NCBI GenBank assembly: GCA_964057225.1
Contig: OZ059895.1
Span: 7,192,001-7,256,000, forward strand
Direction: 5' to 3'
DNA from: Auanema rhodensis
Lineage: Eukaryota > Nematoda > Chromadorea > Rhabditida > Rhabditidae
DNA: 64,000 nucleotides
In this document: positions 24,581 through 43,451 of the stretch, one piece after another
How the letters are laid out: the number at the start of each line of letters is the position of its first letter
How positions within the stretch are numbered: position 1 is the first letter of the stretch
Program-made: the position numbers and the translations under genes
The notes under the pieces: model-generated
Databases searched by the model: none
What the model saw: only the letters and a program-made list of their open reading frames with translations
What the model was told of the DNA's origin: nothing

Positions 24581-25594
24581 TAATTTCATTTTGCGAGTTT
24601 AAATAGTTTATATTAAATCAGAATATATGTTAATATAACTAAAACTGATTTTAATATTATTTTTCTAAATTTATAAGGAAAAATAGTGTTTTTTGAATAT
24701 TTTGAATAATCCTTTTTGATTTAACAAATTTTGAGATTAGGAAAGAAGTTAATTCATTAAAAATGTTTTAAAATGATTCTAAGCACTCAATCAATAACAA
24801 AGTTTTTGTCTGCAACATAGCTTCAAGCAAGTAAGCTTCAACATCTGAATCTTACTGAATATCTATGAAGAGAACTTGGTTGACGTGCAAACAAATTATG
24901 TACGTACATACATACATATGTGTATATAAAAAAAAAGAACAACGATGATACTATAAGGACAATACTACAATGACTAACTATATACGTAATACCTTAACTA
25001 TTGAACCTGTTCTTGATAAATATATAAGAAAAGATAAACAATTATAAACTATAATATAAAGTATTTGATGATGTCATAGATGTCAATGATGATGATGAAT
25101 GTGCTGACAAGGATGATGACAATGAATTAAGAAAACTATATTTTTAAACAAATAGTTAATGAATTCTTCTATACTGTATGAATATACATATATGATATAT
25201 ATTAAGTTAAATATCTGAATTACCAACTGGTATACAAGGACAATTTAGGAAGACAATCAAATGGTTTCAGTTAACTTTATATGGTATAATTGGATTATCG
25301 GATGAATTGCATCAATGTGAAACAATCGATCAACATCATTTCTTGGTATAAACAAACATACAATTGTGGTTATGTAATAGAAAGGAAAACATAAAAAAAG
25401 TCTTAACTAGATAGTTCTGAAGGTAATAATGTTTCTCAAGATTATGAAGAAAAGATAAAAAGAAAAAGGAGAAAGATGTCTCATCTACACAAAAATAGAG
25501 AAAAGGCGAAGAGAGGAACAACATGAACAAAGCTGGTTCTTTCTCCTCCAGGAATTGTTACTGTTTAGCATAAACCAGATACAGACTAACGGTC

Positions 25595-25601
25595 TATATA
25601 A
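25595..25601 (+). promoter_or_regulatory. TATA box of the collagen gene
   Basis: TATATAA lies 137 bases before the collagen ATG and about 30 bases before a probable transcription start near 25625. TATA boxes are common in highly expressed, stage-regulated nematode collagen genes. Confidence 0.65.
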
Positions 25602-25652
25602 GCCTACTGATACCTCATGTCAGTACATTGTCTACTTCTCCTCCAGAATAAG

Positions 25653-25729
25653 GTAAGCAACATTCATTTCATCTTCAGATGCTTCTGCTCTGACCTTTGC
25701 TCACGATCCTAACTTTCTATTTTCTTCAG
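25653..25729 (+). other. Leader intron or trans-splice acceptor of the collagen gene
   Basis: A good donor (AAG followed by GTAAGC at 25653) and a strong acceptor (TTTTCTTCAG ending at 25729) flank 77 bases just before the ATG at 25732. Either a small 5' UTR exon is cis-spliced to the coding exon, or the acceptor takes a spliced leader. The nearby TATA box favours cis-splicing. Confidence 0.6.
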
Positions 25730-25731
25730 AC

Positions 25732-26768
25732 ATGGGAGCTATACAGCATTACTCTATCGTAGGAGCATACATCTTCACCTCCATCATTATTGGAGTCACG
25801 TTCATGATTATCATGGACATCGTTAGTGAAATCAACGAATTCAAAGTCAAGGTTGAGACTGATCTCGATGAGTTCAAGGTAAGGCATTCAATGTCGAAGT
25901 GGTTTACCCAATGCTTTTGTTTTCAGTCTGTTGCCGATGATGCTTGGACTGCTATGATCAGCACTTCTAGAACTGCTCCTCGTGCTCAAATTCTTCCAGT
26001 TGAGAGCCTCTTCCGTTTCCGTCGTGGCAGCTATCACGAAGGACCCATCGGAGGAGGAGGAGGAGAACAGGGAGGACAATGCAATTGTGCTCCAGCAGCT
26101 TCTGGATGTCCTGCTGGACCACCAGGACCTCCAGGACAGCCAGGTTATGATGGAGAACCAGGTGTTCCAGGACAGCCAGGACAATCTGGACAAGGCGGAC
26201 AGACTGCTGATGCTCCAAGCAGTAGCCACGAATGCGTTAAGTGCCCACAAGGACCACCAGGGCCTCCAGGACCAGACGGACCATCAGGATCTCCCGGACC
26301 AGACGGACACCCTGGACAAGATGGACAAGGAGGAGGAGCTGGAACCGCTGGACCACCCGGACCATCAGGACCACCAGGTCCAAATGGAAACCCAGGAGCT
26401 CCAGGATCCGATGGACAACCAGGAGCCCCAGGAGTTCGCCAAAACAACACTCCAGGACCCGCTGGACCACCAGGACCAGCAGGAGGACCAGGACCTAACG
26501 GACCCCCAGCTCCACCTTCAGGTAAAATAATTTTGCTTACTATTCGTCACCAAAAAACATTTTTTCAGGACCAGGATCCCCTGGACCTTCCGGACCACCA
26601 GGAACACCAGGACATCCAGGAACTAACGGACAAGCAGGAGGACCAGGACAACCTGGACCTGATGGACAACCAGGTAGCGATGCTGCTTATTGCCCATGTC
26701 CACCAAGAACTTCCGCTGTCGAGAAGGGCGGAGCAGGCTCATACCGTCGTCGCATTGTCGCCAACTAA
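25732..26768 (+). CDS. Cuticle collagen
   Basis: Small nematode cuticle collagen, 313 residues, exons 25732-25878, 25927-26521, 26569-26768. It is secreted by the hypodermis and crosslinked into cuticle. The N-terminus has one hydrophobic segment (about 10-32), which acts as signal anchor, then a conserved nematode collagen N-domain. RFRR (79-82) fits a subtilisin-like (BLI-4/KPC) processing site. Gly-X-Y blocks run from about residue 108 to 293, interrupted by short non-collagenous breaks and framed by cysteine clusters (CNC, CVKC, and CPC near the end) for interchain disulphides. Codons GGA for Gly and CCA for Pro dominate, as in highly expressed nematode genes. The exact col subfamily cannot be fixed by eye. 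Confidence 0.95.
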
Positions 26769-26796
26769 CACGCCTTCGAAATATGTTTTTAAATTC

Positions 26797-26872
26797 AATA
26801 AATCAAAAGGAAAATTTTATTATCAATTAATGAATAAAAGTCAATTTGGAAAATAGATTAAATTACTTTATT
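26797..26872. terminator. Facing polyadenylation signals, collagen and RTCB
   Basis: AATAAA occurs on the plus strand at 26797-26802 and 26833-26838 (collagen), and on the minus strand at 26867-26872 (RTCB). The two transcripts probably end within a few dozen bases of each other or overlap. Confidence 0.65.
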
Positions 26873-26977
26873 TCTTATTATAATAATAACAAAATATAAA
26901 AAATATTCAACCAGTAAAGGCAAATAATCTTTTGAAATTCCTTCTTAAACAAAACAAAAACAAACTTTTATTTGGAA

Positions 26978-29046
<2,069 letters not shown>

Positions 29047-29661
29047 TACTTCTTTTTTTTATCGTTTAAAACAAATTCCCCTTTAATCATTCAATATTTA
29101 GTTTCTTAAAATCATTTCTATGTCAATAAGTGGCTAAAAACCATTATAAATATTAAAAAGACAAACAAATAAAAGTGCTTGTTAGAATTAGAAGTTTTTA
29201 TTTGAAAAACGATATAATATAGATGAGCAAATCTCCAAACATATGATGATGGTATGAAAGGAGTATGATGATAATAGAGATGTTCGAACTATATTGTATT
29301 TCAAAATATATAATACAAGGATAAAATTATAGAATCTCTCCTAATCAGTATTGACTAGTATATACAGGAATAAAACATAAAGTTTCATGAAAAAGCAAAG
29401 ATGGTTGAAGGACAAACCCGATTTCTACACATGATTTCTTGTCACTCATTGTAATGAGTATACCTGTTATCTTCTCATAAATATGAGAATATAATAAGAA
29501 AATGAGCCTTACTAATTACTACTATATCACAGTAAAATATACAAATCTTTCTCACTTTTGAACTTTTCAAAATCATAAAATCTAAATGAAATTAAGGCTA
29601 AAACATAAAATTTTCAATTCAAATAGATTTCTCTTACTACTCTCAAATTTCAGTTTTTCAT
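29047..29661 (-). other. Spacer between RSPRY1 and RTCB
   Basis: AT-rich same-strand spacer. A minus-strand AATAAA at 29197-29202 could end RSPRY1 with a 460-base 3' UTR. I see no TATA box or clear SL acceptor directly before the RTCB ATG. Confidence 0.5.
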
Positions 29662-32401
<2,740 letters not shown>

Positions 32402-35026
32402 GCTGAAAAAAATCAATTAGTGAAAAACATCAAACACAGACTTAAAATCAAAAGACTAGACAGAATTTTTTTTATCGAAAACTTCACAAACTCGGCTCAT
32501 TTCTTTTTCATATTCTGAGTTTCATTCTATGGTTTTCATCAGCACTCTGATAACAGTCCAAGAAAAGTTGGAAAATAAACGTATAAGTAGGACAAAAAGA
32601 GACACGGGAAGATAGATAGATAGAGAGAGAAAGAGAGAGAGTGAATGACACTTCACTAAAACATATGGGCAATGACTAATATGGTATATGAGCGTGAGAG
32701 AGAACCGGTAGGTGCTGAATCAAACGTAATAAGCAACAGAGAAACAGAGCGCTTAGGCAAACTTGATGCGTTTCGCGACTAAAACAGCAGCTGGTTGAAG
32801 CTAGTTACGATAGTTGTCGAAGTCTTTTATGGTTATATAATCAAGCATATACACATAACGTATATCATGTAAAGATAGCTTTAACATAAGTGATTGAGTA
32901 TGCTCGTTGATCGTTCAACAAACCATCAATAAAAGCAAACAAGCAAAGATGAAAAGCATAAAGATGATTGCTAGAGAATTATAAGTAGGTAGGAAAGAAA
33001 TGATGAAGAGTGAAGGCAGTAGAAACTACAGATCACGACTGTTCGTTAAAAAAAAAAATACACAATGCTCCATGGGCAAAAGCGCGCTATACTGCTAATC
33101 GAAGGGAAGAACTTATATGAAACAAAGAAAACATGTATAAAAATGTATAAAAATATCAATGACCTATTAATTAATCGAATCGTTAACTTTGTTGATTTTT
33201 AGTCCTAAAATGGCATCATTTAAAATGCGCACGCTTGATATTGGTAGTGACTGGCTATTGAGAGTCTTGTTGAGGGTTCTATTATCCTGCCAACAGACGA
33301 AGTCCAAGAAGACAGTGAAACGAGGTCGTAGTAAACATACAATTATTTTTTCTCCGTTTCTCAATTCTTGTCTCAAAATGGTCATCAATTTCAGAAATGT
33401 ATGAACCAGCCTTTTGCAAGGGAGAAACAGGCAGGTGACAAAAACTAAAAACAATTTTGAAAGTTTACGAACTTGCAGGATATTTCTAAATTTTAAACAC
33501 GAAATAGTGAACAAAAAGTTTTATAAGTAAGTCTAAAATATACTCGAAATGAACTAGCAGATTCAATAGACAAACTTGAGCTTGAAGGACTGATGACTGA
33601 ATATCTGCCCATGTTTAAAAGTTCAAAAAACCGAAAAGAGCAAAAGGAGTAAAACTTGAAAGTTTATTATTGAAAGGAAGGAGAGAGCAGACAAAAAGAT
33701 AGGAAATAAAGAAACTGGACTTCAAACTTCAAGCACAGACCAGTTGTCTCGTGCTTCTCATGAGATTATAGTCCATAGAAGAAGCTCATTTTGAAGATAT
33801 ATAATGAATGAATAACGTATCCGCGTCTTTGTGGCCTTGTTGTAGGCACAAGACCTAGGACAAAGATCTGTACACTTGAATAACACAAGAGGAATATTAG
33901 AGGATGGCAGAGATTTGTGAGGTGTTTAGTGGCTGATCAAAATAACATGCTGACCAGCAGACTTCTGTTTGAAAGATAAACTGACCCAAGTTGAAGACTT
34001 TGGAGAAAGAGTGATAGTTGACCACATTGGCATGTGTTGTTCATCATAATAGGTGGCAGAAAAGCAGAAGGCACACAGGCCAATAGGAGGGACTAACAGA
34101 ATGAAATGGAAGAGATTCTATATGCTTCTGAAAGGAGGAGGACAAGAAGCTATCAAATAGGTCTCCGCCTTCACAATGGCAAATGCGTGCTCGTTTTGGC
34201 CGGAATAAAAGTACATGAAATTTCCAAAACAATGTGTACTTGAGTACATGTAGTTTAATATTTAATCGAAGAGCAAGCAGAACATTTGTATCTCCCATTT
34301 TCTCTTTATTTTTAGACTGAAAGAGTATACGTGAACGAGCAAGAGGTGGTGAGAGGAAGATGGTGGTATACATGTATTTATTTCTAACAAGCTGTAACCA
34401 GCATAACTGAGTTCTTGCACCAATGTACATGAACTAATAAATGCACCAATGTCTGCTGCTCCTTGACGGTGGACAACAACGGCAAGAACGACAACCACGA
34501 TGACAACCATACATCGTTCATGTACCAGGCCTGCCGACAACAACAGCCGTCGGCGCTGTGAACAGAACGAAAGCTTGCTGTGGCAAAAGAGGGAAAGAAT
34601 GTAAGTGCAGAGCTCAAACAACTAAGTTGTTTGACTCAGTACACCACATACATTCAGATGAGCATACATACTCTCAGGCTGATGGAGAAAAAGAAGAAAG
34701 CATAAATAGAAAAGGGAAATGAACAATTGAAGCGAAATATGTGAATTTTGTCCTGAGGGGATAAAATGAGCTAAAAAAAAGAGTGTGGGAAGCAGAGTAA
34801 GAGAAAGAGAGTGTCTGATTTGCTTCGATGTCCTGACAAGATGGACACACAAACAAGTCATCTTGACCTGTGATATAGTGAAGATGATTGGAGGGAATTG
34901 GAGCACAAGCGAATGGGAGCAGTTGGGCTTTGAGGAAAAAATAGAGAAGGATATGGGCAACATGTGTGTATCTGCTTGACACAATAAACTAAGAGAGGAA
35001 ACGAAAGTAAAGAAGATGATAGTTTA

Positions 35027-35040
35027 GGGGGGGGGGGGGG
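35027..35040. repeat. G14 homopolymer
   Basis: Run of fourteen G on the plus strand, followed by purine-rich AGGAAGAGAAG. Confidence 0.9.
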
Positions 35041-38000
35041 AGGAAGAGAAGAAAATCTTTGGAAAATCAGCTGAAGTTGTTGTTTAGTGGACGATGTGAA
35101 AGCTAGTCTTTTAAGATCCCATTACGAACATGACTCAAACAGATATCATGATGGTGCTGGAGCTTTAAGAAGATGCATAGCTAAACGACATAAAGGATGA
35201 AAGATTATCAGCATTGGCAAGATGTTGACGATTCACAATTCACGGTGTCTGTTTGTAGTTAGGGTAAACGCGGAACCAAAAAAATGCTTTCGAAACAGGA
35301 AAAGCTCAACGATTTTAACATTATTGCAACACTGAACGATCTTCGGAACTTAACAGAAACGAAGGAAATTGAGGCGGCTGATTCATGAATGAAAGTTGTA
35401 AAGTGTAGATGAGGCTTCTGGCTGTGAATCAGAATGTCGAGACATTCAATGGGCTTACGCTGTTTGGGAACGTGTATTTGCCAGTCTTTTCACTTCAAAT
35501 TGCAAAGCAATGCTAAGAGAAAGCAACAGTTAGTAATCGGACTTCGACTGTGAAAGTGAAAATGCGCCGACGTTTTCCAATGAATTGTTACTTTTCCCAT
35601 GAAGAATGCCAGAAAATTGAAATAAAAAAGAAGTGAAGGAAAGGAAAGGGAGTAGTATGTGAAATCACCCTAACATATACTAACGTCCCAAGAAGCTGTC
35701 GGTAAATCAGGAAAATGAGACCGGAAAGACGACAGTGACGATAAGGTGTCGATTATGACGAAGTGGACGAGAAAACAGGACAGAATGAAGGAAAAATGAA
35801 CCAGAACTGCTAGCAAGTGTCATGGAGAACCGTCTACATTCACTACATAACAGGCTAGAACGTCAAAAAGAGAAATGCTATAGTAAACCGGAAGAAAATG
35901 AGTAATAGTAATGAAAAACATGATGAATAAACAAAATCCTTTGTTGGTATATATCAGATCATACAACTTAGTTTGCAGAAAACAATGAGCAACGAATGAT
36001 GGAAACGGATATTAATTATCACAATATGATGTGTATTAGCCAATACTACTTAACAATATTGATGTATCCACGTTGCCATTGAGACAAGAAGCATCACAAA
36101 CCACACGAAGCAATTGTCGATGACATACGAAGGTTGTGGTAGATTGGTGACAGTGGTTGGCTGCGCAAACAGAGAGCCAGCACACACACAGGGGGACACA
36201 CACCCACCCGTACATTCTCAATCTCATTCCACAGCTTTCTGTCATCATCTTCGTTCTTGTCGTCGTTGCCCACAGATTTCTGTCATCGTCTTCGGTCTCG
36301 TCGTTGTCCTCATGTTCGATATACTCGGCGCCGTCAAGTCTATTGACTAGGTGGGCCATCTTCTCGTGTGCGCAATCGTTCCCTTATCGTTTTCCTTGTT
36401 CATCTATTCTTCATCTAGAGCCAAAAACCGGACTCGGCTATATTTGGCCTTTCGTCGTTTTTTCATAAAATTCCTATTTAATTTCTCTGTAGGTGAAATA
36501 GTCTGTTTTGCCTCCAATATTCAAGTCCTCTTTTCTTCTTTTCATCTTAAACACTGGCGATAGCCGCGATCTTCTAGAGCGAGCCGTTTAATGCGCGAGC
36601 TCAAAAGTTTGATGATTATCAAAGCTCTAGCTCAAACTTAATTGTTCACACATTGCCGTCAGAATCATCTGGAAATCATGCCCAATGCTCCATACGATAG
36701 AAGAACAATGAGCATGAAGGAGAAAAACATCGTCTGGCTGTCATCATCCGGCCCATGGTTCAACCGTTGTTTGGTTGACGGCGTCGTTTGGCTGACAGCG
36801 TCGTTTGCATCTCTTCAACCAAATCAGAGTTTCGGCTCCAGATTAAATCGCTATGTCTTTTCCGGTTACATTGAACGTGCATATCTCTCGGTATAGTGCA
36901 TTTTTGCAAGTTTGTGAGCTATGAGCTTTAAGATTCTAACAGAAACAATCAAAAAGGTCAAACACAAAATGGTATGCAGTTTATATGACCCTAAGTTGTA
37001 CTATCATGGATGGAAAAGTTTGAAAGTCAGTCGTTATTCATGAAGAAACTTAATTTATACATTCTGATCATCATTCAAACTGATCTTCATTGGAATCAGG
37101 AGGTTGCAATTGACATACACAAGCAACATTCATGAATATCTAATAGCATACTATACTTCTTCTGCTCATATGCTCTCATATTAGTCTATTAAATTTTTAA
37201 ATTTAATTCATGATTAAATATATCATTAAATATATAAAATAATTAAACAATTATACAAAAAAGAAATGATCGTTAACTAAAATGGTAAAATGATGAAATA
37301 GAATGATGTTTTAAACTGAATGAAGGGAAGTAAGAACACAATCATTGCCATCAGTTGAATGATAATTGGATATAAACTGCCAATTAATGCATTCAGGCAG
37401 CTGACATTCAAAAAAAACTCATTGGTTAGAGAACATTTTTGTCGTAACGCTTGATATTACTCGAGAAAAAATAAAATTTCAAGAATTCATTGATTAAAAT
37501 ATGTGCTACTAGTAATTATTCGACAAATGTAGAAAATAACTTAGATAACTATGCATATATTCGTTATTAGATAAATTAATTTTTATACGATATACTTAAG
37601 TAAATTGAAGAAAAGTACGAAAATAATTGAAAAATATCAAAAAGGGCTAGATCATGAAACCAACAAAATGTATATGTCGATTGGGAGGAATGACGAAATG
37701 GAATGAGAGATATAACGATGAAAGTTAAAAAAAAAAGAGGGAAAGCAGTTGATGAAAACGACAAAAACTAAAGAAAGAAGAGAAGAAGAAACATGAAAAG
37801 TTTGAATGAATGAGTAAAAGAGCGAGAAGCATAGTTAACGATGAAAAGAGAGTAAACCGCTGCTTACGTCTACATAACTAAAAATGAATTTAGTGACGGA
37901 AAAATAAGCGAAATGTATGTTTATCTTGTATAACCAATTAGACTCATTAATATATTTCCTTTATAATTATTAAATATTTTATTAATTTGAATAACATTAA

Positions 38001-38329
38001 ATATATAAAATTATTTAATATATTTACATAAAAATCTGTTTTTATAGTTTCAAAATATGAACATATATCATCACGCATATGACGTAAAGTAAATTGCATG
38101 TAAAAGACACTAAAGATTATATTGTCAAAAGATGAAGAATATGAAATAGAGAGAAAATGAAGGAGAAAGAGGGAGAGAGAAAGAGTAGCATGTGAGAAAG
38201 AAAATATTGGTACTATTCCAAGTGAATGATTGGGAGAGAATTGAGTGTTCTTCAAGTACTATACTTCTTTCATCTACTTTTCCAATTTCACTTTAGCCTT
38301 ACCTACTTTCCTACTTTACTCTTAAACCT

Positions 38330-38409
38330 TTTTCTCTCTCACTCCCTCACTCTCTCTTCAAGCTCTCTTTTTCTCTTTTTCTCTCTCTCTTTCTCTTTCT
38401 CTCTCTTTT
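38330..38409. repeat. CT-rich microsatellite
   Basis: Imperfect (CT)n / (CTTT)n pyrimidine tract on the plus strand. Confidence 0.85.
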
Positions 38410-41400
38410 TATTTTTAATTCTTAAATACATTTTATCATATTATCATTTTCATCAATTCTATCTTTAACACAAACAAAAACTATATTTAATGAAAAATAA
38501 AAAAGAAAGTTTTTAATAAACTATATACATTTATATGAAAAATAAGTGAAAAGCATTTCTATTTTTCTCTATATTTATAACCACCACATGATTCTATGCT
38601 ATGCTATAATCATCAATAATCTCTTTCGCCCTGGGAGTCCTTGAATGCTAGACGGACGATGTAGAAAAAGAAAAAGTATATTACATTGAGCAAAGAAAAA
38701 CGTATCACAAGTGCAAGTTTCGTTGGTTTTTTTTCAAGAAATCAACTTTTCTTTTTCCACACATAAGTACATAAAGTTTGTTGACAGCAAAGTTTTCAAT
38801 TTCAGTTTCTTATTGCAAATGGTGAAAATAAAAGATAACATTCAAGGTATGGGCAAGTAGTTTTTGTTTGTAAAGAACGAAATTAAAAAAAAAATGAAAA
38901 AAGCACGAAGATCGAGAAATTTAGTTTCTAGGAAAAGTATCACCCTGATCGGAACTTTCAGCATCGGATTAAGCGGCACGCAAAATAGGTCCCGTTTCTC
39001 TCGACTGAATGTCCGGAACAGCTTATTTACTTTTCGACTCACATTTTTCGTATAAAAAAAATTCTATTTTCTTTGTATTTTTGCACTTAAGTAAAAGGTT
39101 TTTAAATAAAATTAAAAAGATTAAGAATAAGTTGAAAAAAAGGCCAATTGTATTGCGAACATGAAAAGAAAATTGTTTAAAATTAAAAGCTTTTCATGAC
39201 AATTGCTGCTTTTTCATTCAATTTTGTTCGGATATTTGTCAACAAAAAATCTTTTGAAGCTCTTTGATACAGGAAGGATTTAGACCTTTCCGGTCAGAAA
39301 CAACTGACTTAATCGCTTTGCAATAAGCTTTAAAGGGTATGTTTCGAACATCAGAAGATAATTTTTGCATAAAAGAATAAATATACTAGATAAATAGTGG
39401 AAGAAGAAGAAGAAGAAGATATTCAGAAGATTTTGTTGAAAATAAAGATAAATATACTATTAACTATATATATATACACATATCTATATAAAAAAACTAT
39501 GATGTCATGTACATATATTATATATAAAATTTAAGAAGAAAAAAACTTTTTTTTTACTAATCAAATAGTTAAAGGTCTGTTTTTTTATAAAAATTGACAG
39601 AGAATAAGATCAAGAAACTAGAAAATTCAAAGTTACATAAATGAACATTAAAAGAATATATACATATATTGGTTAAGATTGGTCTATGAATATTAATCAG
39701 ATAAAAGCTTGAAAAGCTTCAAATATAAAGATTAAAAAGATCTAAAGTTCAATTATATTTAATTTATAAAGATTTTCATATAAACTATATGTTTTAGAAT
39801 AAATTGAAAAAATAATTTTTGACATAAAAATTGATATAAATAACAAATTTTTAATCTCACAATCCTATATGAACTATAAAATAAAAATAAATATTATTTA
39901 AAGAATCAATAATAAAAATTATTATTATTATTAAAATGAAAATAATATTTATTTTTAATTTTATTAATTTAATTTTGAAATAGTAAACGTGTTTGAATAT
40001 CAATATTGAGTTCTTTACATAATCATTTGATTTTCTTACCTTTTAGATAACTCAATAATTGCCCGAATAATACAAATAAGGATGTTGAATGTGGTTGAAA
40101 ACATATAATATTTCCAATATTCCCAAATTATAATTGGAAAAACGTTAATTCTGGTCAGCTTTGTGTGTTAACAATGTTGCCAAGATTCAAAAATGCACTT
40201 TTGTCTTTGTCTCCTCTGTGTCATGCTTTGCCTCCATCCAATATTATTTTTGTAGATTTCTCTAAAATCTCTCAGATATGAATAATATTTTTTCATTTCA
40301 TTGTTTCACTTTTGTTGAAAAATTGACTTCAATGTCAGCTGATGCCGTGTTGGCTTGCTGTTGTATCTTTAGAAGGTTATTGCCATCATGTAATGATGAT
40401 GGTGATCTAGACAAGAAAAAGATTGAAATATCGAAACAGTGTGACCAAAAGAAAATGAAAAAATTAAAATTAAAAAGAAGAAGAAGATGATGACGATGAT
40501 TCGTTTTACCCTTTTTAGCTTTAATGGCAAGTAAGAAAATAAAAAAAGAAGATAAAAATCAGTTAAATGAATGAATGAATGTTATGTTGACATATAAAAA
40601 TAAAAACAAAAGAAACATCGACAATGCGATAAGCTTTAATGCTCAAAAAAAGTTTTTATTTCTTTTTTTTTAAATATAAAAATAAATTATTTTGTTATCT
40701 TTTTAACTACTATACTCTTATAGTTTATCTCAACTATCCTTCTTTTCTTGTTCTTCTTCCTCTTTTATTTTATTTAAAAAAAAAAAATAAAATAATATTC
40801 GTATAATTATACAAATTTTTTAAAATTTTAAAATAAATAAATAACTGTTTATCCAATATTTCATCTTTATTTTCTTTTACAGTTGCTTATCTTTACGAAT
40901 GTTTTTAATCAATTTTTCACCTTTTATCTTATTCGCTTTTCATTCTATTTAGAGATTTTTCATTTATGAATTTTCTTATCAATCATAACATTTACTTGCT
41001 TGATATGATGAGAGTAAAATTTTAAAATTAAAAATAATTTTCTTAATAAAATAATTAATTTTTTCAATAAAAAAATTATAAAATATTCTTATAATATATA
41101 ATATATTATATTAAATATAATATTATTAATTATATCTTAAAATAGAAAATAAAATATGTAAAAATGTTCAAATATCTCTTAAATGGATATGTGATTTAAG
41201 GGGAAAAAATTCAAATTTTTTGAGATAATTAAGTAAAAAATTGAAAATTCTTGTTCACGTTTTCCCTTTACACAATGATCTTTATATTTTTGAGGTAATT
41301 CTTGTAAAGTTTGAAGATAAACGTCATAAGATCGTGAGAAATACGTTGAAATATGAAGCGAAAACTAGAATAAGTTTGTAAAGGAATAGTATTATATGTA

Positions 41401-42772
41401 TGTTGAAATAAAGAAATATATATATATGAGAAAATAAATAAAAAAAGAAGATCAGAAGTTCATATGTATTCTTTAGTTTTTAAATTCGAATGAATGAGAA
41501 TGAATGAATGATAAGAAAAAATAAATTTTCAGATCATATAAGGTGTAGCAAGATGATCAGTTGGCAAAATATAAAGGTTAAAATAAAAATTGTCTATGAT
41601 TAACAATTGAAAAACAAAAATAAAAAATATGAAAAACGTTTTTTACAAAAGAAAAAATTTCATATAATCAGTATAGTATATCATATAATATATATATATA
41701 TATATTAAAAGAAATTATAAATTATATAATAAATAAAATATTTTCATATAGTTTATCATATCTCAATTGGGAATTGACTTCAACTTAGAAGCTTGATTAT
41801 CCGATGACATGCTTAATGCTCATTCAAGTAGATCTATATGAATGTTATCTCTTGGGAATATTATAATATATGGAAAATAAGTATTACTATATGTACACGT
41901 GTATAGTTATAATAATAATAATAATGATATATATTGATTATATATGAAATGAATAATGAAAAAAAACTTTTTTTTTTCAAATTCACGTATAGTTAATTAG
42001 AATATTTATGGAATAGTTAAGTTTATTTTAAAAATTAAACGCATATGATTCGGTTGGTTTTTGTACTTTCAGTATAATATTCTATTCATATTTATTTGTA
42101 TTATTAATTATTATATTATATACATATGTATATAATAATAATAATAATGTTTGTATATTTTATTAAAATATTCAAATAATATTAATTTTTAGAAAAAGTT
42201 ATATACAAAGTAAGTTTTTAATATAATAAATGATATGAATATACATATATAATCATGTTATAGTATATTTAACTATATAGTACAGTTTCATATATGATTC
42301 GTGACTATATCATTGTTATATTAGCTTTTCCCAACTTCATTCATTGAATAGAGTATATAGTATATGTGTGTGTGTGTGAATTCTTTAAAGTTTAAATTCA
42401 ATCTGCATAGGTAGCTTCAGGCAATACCACTTCTCATGTTCCCATTACTTCATTCATTCAATTCATTCAATTTATTCTCATCTTTATTTTCTTTTTAAGA
42501 AATAGAGTTTGATCAAGAGAGATAGACAGAAAGAGATATAGAGAGAAAAAGAAGAAAATCTTAATATTGGAAGCTAAAGATCAGTTGAATAGTACCCCGA
42601 CTGTCTTGAAAGTGCAAGTAAGCGACGCATTCTGAGATATTTTATTCGTCGAATACTTTAAGCAGCAGCGACGTCTAACATGATGGTATCATCTCCTTCT
42701 TACTACTGTCGTCCACGGCTACAGCAAGAAAATTCGCATATTTCATGGGAAGTTGATTACCATCGAGAGAAA

Positions 42773-42774
<2 letters not shown>

Positions 42775-42828
<54 letters not shown>

Positions 42829-42846
42829 GAGAGAGAGAAAGGGAGA
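42775..42846. repeat. GA microsatellite
   Basis: Long, nearly pure (GA)n tract with a few AAGG interruptions. It creates spurious Arg/Glu and Ser/Leu open frames on the two strands. Confidence 0.95.
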
Positions 42847-43420
42847 GAAGATGTTCTGCATTGTACTGTTTTTTTCAATGAACGTGGATCAAGTTAATTG
42901 GCTTTAATTCATTTCTGGGTCGAACTAATTCAACCATCCGTTACATACATATGTACTATGTATATGTGTGACCATAAGTAAGGGCAGTTGTGTATGATCA
43001 GCACTGCAGCCTCATCTACATCAGTTGTATTCAGATGATGGTGGCTGGATGGCTGCCGTGACCTCTTTGTATGGCGTTCAGTCCTTTAATAATCAAATAA
43101 ATGAGAGCGCTTCTCCTTCATAGTGACAGAGCGACACGTATAGTTGAAACTAAGTAAATATCCGAAAAGTCTATTGTATTCTCTTCCTCTCTCTCTCTCT
43201 TTTTTCTCTATCTCTCTTCATAATTTGTAAACTCTCTTTCTACTGTTTAACATTAGAAGAGAAGAAACAAAGAAGGAGAGAGAGATCTTAACTATCACGT
43301 CATATTTCTGCTTTCTACTTGTTTTCTGTAGAAAATGGTCAAAAGCAACAGGTAGCAAGAATTAGAAGAGAAAGAGCTTCTCTTCCACCGTTTACTATCT
43401 CTTCTCTGACCCTTCCCTTT

Positions 43421-43451
<31 letters not shown>
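43421..43451. repeat. CT microsatellite
   Basis: (CT)n tract ending at TCAG; opposite polarity to the tract at 42775. Confidence 0.9.

Larger units (their letters stand above)
20817..25731. other. AT-rich divergent intergenic region, 4.9 kb
   Basis: Separates the divergently transcribed kinase and collagen genes. Very AT-rich, with GA/CT and TA microsatellites, an X-box match at 22152-22165 and a Tc1/mariner-like terminus near 24506. Open frames here are low-complexity Leu/Phe/Ser strings from CT or AT tracts; no gene recognised. Confidence 0.7.

Noticed and set aside
25888-26530. Several long open frames overlapping the collagen in other frames and on the other strand
   Set aside because: They are shadows produced by the GGA/CCA Gly-X-Y codon repeat.
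29047-29661. RSPRY1-RTCB operon
   Set aside because: Same strand, but the 615-base gap is far above the roughly 100 bases typical of nematode operons, and no clear SL2-type context is visible.
34785-34979. Small frame with CLICFD resembling the start of a RING finger
   Set aside because: The remaining zinc-ligand spacing is absent and no flanking exon fits.
35284-35388. 34-codon ATG frame of normal amino-acid composition
   Set aside because: Too short to judge; no signal peptide, domain or neighbour evidence.
42680-42907. Arg/Glu-repeat frame and its Ser/Leu antisense frame
   Set aside because: Direct translation of a GA microsatellite.
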